From NCBI GenBank assembly GCA_964599565.1, contig CAZRFE010000095.1, forward strand, positions 1 through 7,883: a DNA stretch of 7,883 nt, given 5' to 3'. A model generated the notes under the pieces. That model saw only the letters and a program-made list of their open reading frames with translations. It had not been told where the DNA came from and searched no databases. Made by a program: the position numbers and the translations under genes. Shown here piece by piece: positions 7,087 through 7,883 of this stretch (the stretch's first letter is position 1; the number at the start of each line of letters is the position of its first letter). Source of the DNA: JAJUFS01 sp964599565 (GTDB lineage: Bacteria > Pseudomonadota > Gammaproteobacteria > Natronospirales > JAJUFS01).

Positions 7087-7099
7087 AATCAGTCACTTG
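7087..7099 (+). promoter_or_regulatory. candidate IHF binding site
   Basis: AATCAGTCACTTG agrees at every defined position with the IHF core consensus WATCAR-N4-TTR. It lies between the two inverted-repeat arms and about 100 bases upstream of the -24/-12 promoter. IHF bending is a common partner of sigma-54 activation. The motif is short and degenerate, so chance is possible. Confidence 0.45.
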
Positions 7100-7116
7100 C
7101 ACGCACACGCCGAATG

Positions 7117-7129
7117 TGTCGCCACAGGC
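7117..7129 (+). promoter_or_regulatory. right arm of interrupted inverted repeat, candidate activator site
   Basis: TGTCGCCACAGGC is complementary to 7058-7071 apart from one bulged base. It overlaps a local dyad TGTG-TCGC-CACA at 7115-7126. The centres of the two local dyads are about 54 bases apart, close to five helical turns, which would place bound dimers on the same DNA face. Confidence 0.35.
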
Positions 7130-7197
7130 CTACGGTTTCGGTGCCGCTTCATCGTCGCGCGCGGGCTTTTGCTGCGTGTCTGCGGCGATCGCATGGA

Positions 7198-7213
7198 TGG
7201 CACGCATCTTGCG
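7198..7213 (+). promoter_or_regulatory. sigma-54 (RpoN) -24/-12 promoter of the EF-hand gene
   Basis: TGGCACG (7198-7204), four bases, then TTGC (7209-7212) matches the consensus TGGCACR-N4-TTGCW at all but the last base, where G7213 replaces A/T. The diagnostic GG (7199-7200) and GC (7211-7212) are exactly ten bases apart. Transcription should begin near 7224, giving a leader of about 48 bases with the Shine-Dalgarno GGAGAG. No comparable sigma-70 promoter is visible in this gap. Confidence 0.75.
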
Positions 7214-7271
7214 TCTTCTCTCTCAAGCCCGGCCGCGCTGCCGGAATCACCGAAACCAACGGAGAGAGATC

Positions 7272-7766
7272 ATGAAAAAGCTGATGACCGTGTTGTTCAC
7301 CGCCGCGCTCGCAAGCGGCGCTGCCATTGCCGCCGAGGAAATCGATTTCCAGACGTATGACGAGAACGGCGACGGCCTGCTGGGCCAGGATGAAGTGGCC
7401 GCGTATGCGGAAGTGTCCGCGAACTTCGAAAGCTGGGATGAGAACCGCGACGGTTTCCTCGACGAGACCGAAGTGCAGGCCGGCACCGCAACGAGCAGTG
7501 ACTCCGGCTACGAGGGCGTTTCCGGCGATGCCGCCAGCGACGCCGAGGTGGGCACGAGCGATTACGATCCGGAGGCCGCACCGGTGTCGGAACCGGTTTC
7601 CGATGACGCTGCGAGCGACGCCGCCGCCGAGGAACCGCTCTGGGAAGATCCCGCGGAAGATGCGCAGGATGCAGAGTACGACCCCGCCTCGGATGACCTC
7701 ATGAGCGAGCCCGTCGACGACACCGTTGAAGAAACGCCGCCGGCCGACACCGGCGTCGACCAGTAA
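7272..7766 (+). CDS. secreted acidic EF-hand calcium-binding protein
   Basis: A 164-residue protein with a Sec signal peptide (MKK, then a hydrophobic core; cleavage likely after A20 or A21). Two canonical 12-residue EF-hand loops follow: D30-N32-D34-G35 to E41, and D56-N58-D60-G61 with D64 to E67. Both have acidic or Asn ligands at positions 1, 3 and 5, Gly at 6 and Glu at 12, so calcium binding is expected. From about residue 70 the protein is low-complexity and strongly acidic (Asp, Glu, Ala, Ser, Pro), with repeated units such as YDP...SEPV.DD and DAASDA, and is probably disordered. The frame is open upstream to 7011, but ATG 7272 starts the signal peptide and follows GGAGAGAG. A sigma-54 promoter precedes it and a terminator follows, so it appears monocistronic. 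It may be a periplasmic or exported calcium buffer or envelope protein; its exact role is unknown. Confidence 0.88.
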   Translation: MKKLMTVLFTAALASGAAIAAEEIDFQTYDENGDGLLGQDEVAAYAEVSANFESWDENRDGFLDETEVQAGTATSSDSGYEGVSGDAASDAEVGTSDYDPEAAPVSEPVSDDAASDAAAEEPLWEDPAEDAQDAEYDPASDDLMSEPVDDTVEETPPADTGVDQ

Positions 7767-7859
7767 GGAGGAAGCTTCGCCAGCGCACGGTGGTTCCGTT
7801 TCCGCTGCCAGCGTCCGGGAACCACCGACAGCCGTCGCCTTTCAAGGCACGCGGCTCCC
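7767..7859 (+). other. structured 3' UTR of the EF-hand gene (candidate 3'-derived small RNA)
   Basis: Two stem-loops lie between the stop codon and the terminator. The first has a perfect 10-bp stem, 7788-7797 (CGGTGGTTCC) with 7818-7827, enclosing a smaller CGCT/AGCG hairpin (7803-7806 with 7810-7813). The second pairs GCCG (7831-7834) with CGGC (7852-7855) and GCCTT (7837-7841) with AAGGC (7844-7848). No open frame of note is present on the plus strand. Together with the terminator this makes three consecutive hairpins in about 95 bases, a layout seen in 3'-UTR-derived small RNAs, but no function is shown. Confidence 0.4.
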
Positions 7860-7883
7860 AGCCCCGCTTCGGCGGGGCTTTTT
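7860..7883 (+). terminator. intrinsic terminator with UUCG tetraloop
   Basis: Bases 7860-7867 (AGCCCCGC) pair with 7872-7879 (GCGGGGCT) around a stable C(TTCG)G tetraloop, followed by T7880-7883 to the window end. It ends the EF-hand transcript; the T-run may continue beyond the window. Confidence 0.9.

Noticed and set aside
7185..7192. GCGATCGC palindrome (HIP1-like octamer) upstream of the EF-hand gene
   Set aside because: It is a single copy in the region with no repeat pattern. HIP1 is meaningful only when highly abundant, as in some cyanobacteria.
7217..7269. TCTCTCTC at 7217-7224 complementary to the GAGAGAGA Shine-Dalgarno region at 7262-7269 (anti-SD switch)
   Set aside because: The predicted sigma-54 transcript starts near 7224, so the pyrimidine tract would lie almost entirely outside the RNA. 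It would matter only if transcription starts further upstream.

Overview
The window is GC-rich, gene-dense chromosomal DNA that looks like a gammaproteobacterium. This is suggested by an MltC-type lytic transglycosylase, a DeaD-type helicase with a DbpA-like RNA-binding domain, and short GC hairpin terminators. I see no insertion sequence, phage, plasmid, CRISPR, tRNA or rRNA signal, and codon use is similar across the genes. No stretch above 300 bases lacks a gene.

Layout. (1) Bases 1-1130, plus strand: the 3' part of a DEAD-box RNA helicase gene with a long basic tail. (2) Bases 1182-5246, minus strand: four envelope genes. In transcription order these are a polytopic DUF2157-type membrane protein, a GDYXXLXY-domain protein that overlaps it by ATGA, the lytic transglycosylase MltC, and, behind a strong hairpin and with its own sigma-70-type promoter, the PAQR/hemolysin III protein TrhA, which starts at TTG. 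(3) Bases 5396-5914, plus strand: a small coiled-coil protein with a histone-H1-like Lys/Arg/Ala tail, ended by a clear intrinsic terminator. (4) Bases 5958-6986, minus strand: a membrane-anchored M28 zinc aminopeptidase. (5) Bases 7272-7766, plus strand: a secreted, very acidic protein with two canonical EF-hand loops, followed by a structured 3' UTR and a UUCG-loop terminator.

Functionally this is mostly envelope housekeeping: murein turnover, membrane homeostasis, periplasmic peptide cleavage and calcium binding. Two plus-strand genes encode nucleic-acid-binding or chromatin-like basic tails.

The most notable signal is regulatory. Upstream of the EF-hand gene is a near-perfect sigma-54 promoter (TGGCACG-N4-TTGC, exact GG-N10-GC spacing). 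About 100 bases further upstream is an exact match to the IHF core consensus, flanked by two arms of an interrupted inverted repeat that could be activator sites. The three stem-loops in the same gene's 3' UTR are a second point of interest. I found no convincing multi-gene undescribed system; the rest of the window is ordinary.
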